Source of the DNA: an uncultured Helicobacter sp.
Lineage (GTDB): Bacteria > Campylobacterota > Campylobacteria > Campylobacterales > Helicobacteraceae
NCBI GenBank assembly: GCA_947179285.1
Contig: CAMXAV010000044.1
Location: 1 to 6,457 of the forward strand
Direction of reading: 5' to 3'
Length of the DNA: 6,457 bases
This document shows, one piece after another, positions 6,018-6,457 of this stretch. The notes under the pieces were generated by a model, which had not been told where the DNA came from, made no database searches, and worked only from the letters and a program-made list of their open reading frames with translations. Every line of letters begins with the position of its first letter. The first letter of the stretch is position 1. The position numbers and the translations under genes were made by a program.

Positions 6018-6457
6018 ATGGCACTAGAAAAACTTAAACATGCAGAAGGAAGCGTTAAAAAACGCAAACGTGTTGGTCGTGGTCAGGGTAGTGGCATGGG
6101 CAAAACCTCTACACGTGGCGGCAAAGGACAAACTGCACGTTCAGGATTCAAGCAAAAAAGAGGCTTTGAAGGGGGGCAACAGCCCTTGCAACGTCGTTTG
6201 CCAAAGGTTGGTTTCCAATCACGTGTTTATAAGCCCTATGTGGTCAATATCGAACACCATGAAGCGGTAAAAGGACTATCTGAAATCACACTCGAATCGC
6301 TTCATAAAGTTTGCCCCATTCCTGCCTTTAGAACAAAATATGCTTTGAGTCAAAAGCTCAAGAATGCGACAAAACGGACAAAGTGGTTGCAGGGTAAATT
6401 GATTGGAAAAGGCGCAAAAGAACTAGCTTCTAAAATCAAAGATTCACGAAGAGATGT
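6018..6457 (+). CDS. rplO: 50S ribosomal protein L15, 5' part (3' end outside window)
   Basis: L15 is a late-assembling 50S protein with a long N-terminal arm that threads through 23S rRNA. The frame runs from the ATG at 6018 to the window end, giving 146 complete codons with no stop. The N-terminal arm is typical: [20 protein letters not shown] (about 19-38), [19 protein letters not shown] (48-66). The family-like C-terminal part resumes at [15 protein letters not shown] (128-142). Between them, about residues 102-125 look like additional sequence compared with my memory of H. pylori L15 (about 133 residues in all). AGGA at 6008-6011, in the end of rpsE, with a 6-base spacer supports the start. 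In this lineage secY would be expected next, but it is not in view. Confidence 0.97.
   Translation, partial: MALEKLKHAEGSVKKRKRVGRGQGSGMGKTSTRGGKGQTARSGFKQKRGFEGGQQPLQRRLPKVGFQSRVYKPYVVNIEHHEAVKGLSEITLESLHKVCPIPAFRTKYALSQKLKNATKRTKWLQGKLIGKGAKELASKIKDSRRD

Larger units (their letters stand above)
1..6457 (+). other. Fused S10-spc ribosomal protein operon (internal segment)
   Basis: Sixteen ribosomal protein genes run in one direction with gaps of 2-17 bases or short overlaps. The order is the conserved bacterial S10-spc order minus rpmD. Five junctions overlap: rpsC/rplP (1 base), rplP/rpmC (14), rpsQ/rplN (4), rplN/rplX (1) and rplE/rpsN (8). No intergenic region can hold a promoter or terminator hairpin, so a single transcript is inferred. 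The promoter, any S10 leader and the operon end lie outside the window. Confidence 0.9.

Noticed and set aside
6040..6270. A 76-codon + strand frame inside rplO
   Set aside because: It is an out-of-frame reading of the L15 arm. The rplO frame carries all the family motifs and continues to the window end.
1..6457. A novel or mobile system hidden in the window
   Set aside because: Every stretch is accounted for by ribosomal protein genes with gaps no larger than 17 bases. There are no inverted repeats, integrase-like genes, phase-variable homopolymer tracts or foreign insertions that I can see.

Overview
This window is an uninterrupted run of ribosomal protein genes, all on the + strand. It spans the second half of the S10 cluster and most of the spc cluster: rplB (3' part), rpsS, rplV, rpsC, rplP, rpmC, rpsQ, rplN, rplX, rplE, rpsN, rpsH, rplF, rplR, rpsE and rplO (5' part). 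The two terminal genes are cut by the window edges. No intergenic space exceeds 17 bases, five junctions overlap, and there is no room for an internal promoter or Rho-independent terminator. I see no RNA gene, mobile element, CRISPR array or long repeat.

The organism looks like an epsilonproteobacterium (Campylobacterota), most likely Helicobacter or a close relative. The evidence is the gene order without rpmD between rpsE and rplO, the 61-residue four-cysteine S14, an L16 starting [20 protein letters not shown], and L29, S8, L18, S5 and L15 sequences that resemble my memory of the Helicobacter pylori proteins. By hand count, sampled lines elsewhere are often near 42-43% G+C (range about 28-50%), which is higher than I recall for H. 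pylori; rplB is richer still, near 56%. I cannot name the species.

Layout: positions 1-2532 carry L2, S19, L22, S3, L16 and L29. These proteins surround the peptidyl transferase centre, the decoding site and the exit tunnel. Positions 2535-6457 carry S17, L14, L24, L5, S14, S8, L6, L18, S5 and L15, a mix of early-assembling 30S proteins and 5S rRNA / 50S proteins. The genes are probably co-transcribed and translationally coupled, giving equal output of both subunits' proteins. The boundary between the classical S10 and spc operons (rpsQ/rplN) is a 4-base ATGA overlap, so the two are fused here.

This is core housekeeping DNA and I found no new biological system. The points worth a second look are lineage-specific changes in otherwise conserved proteins: an acidic N-terminal extension on S5, an insertion in the C-terminal half of L15, an Asn/Lys-rich insertion in the KH domain of S3, a tail on L22 with an embedded Shine-Dalgarno-like sequence, and a near-identical translation start cassette used before rpsN, rplF and rplR.
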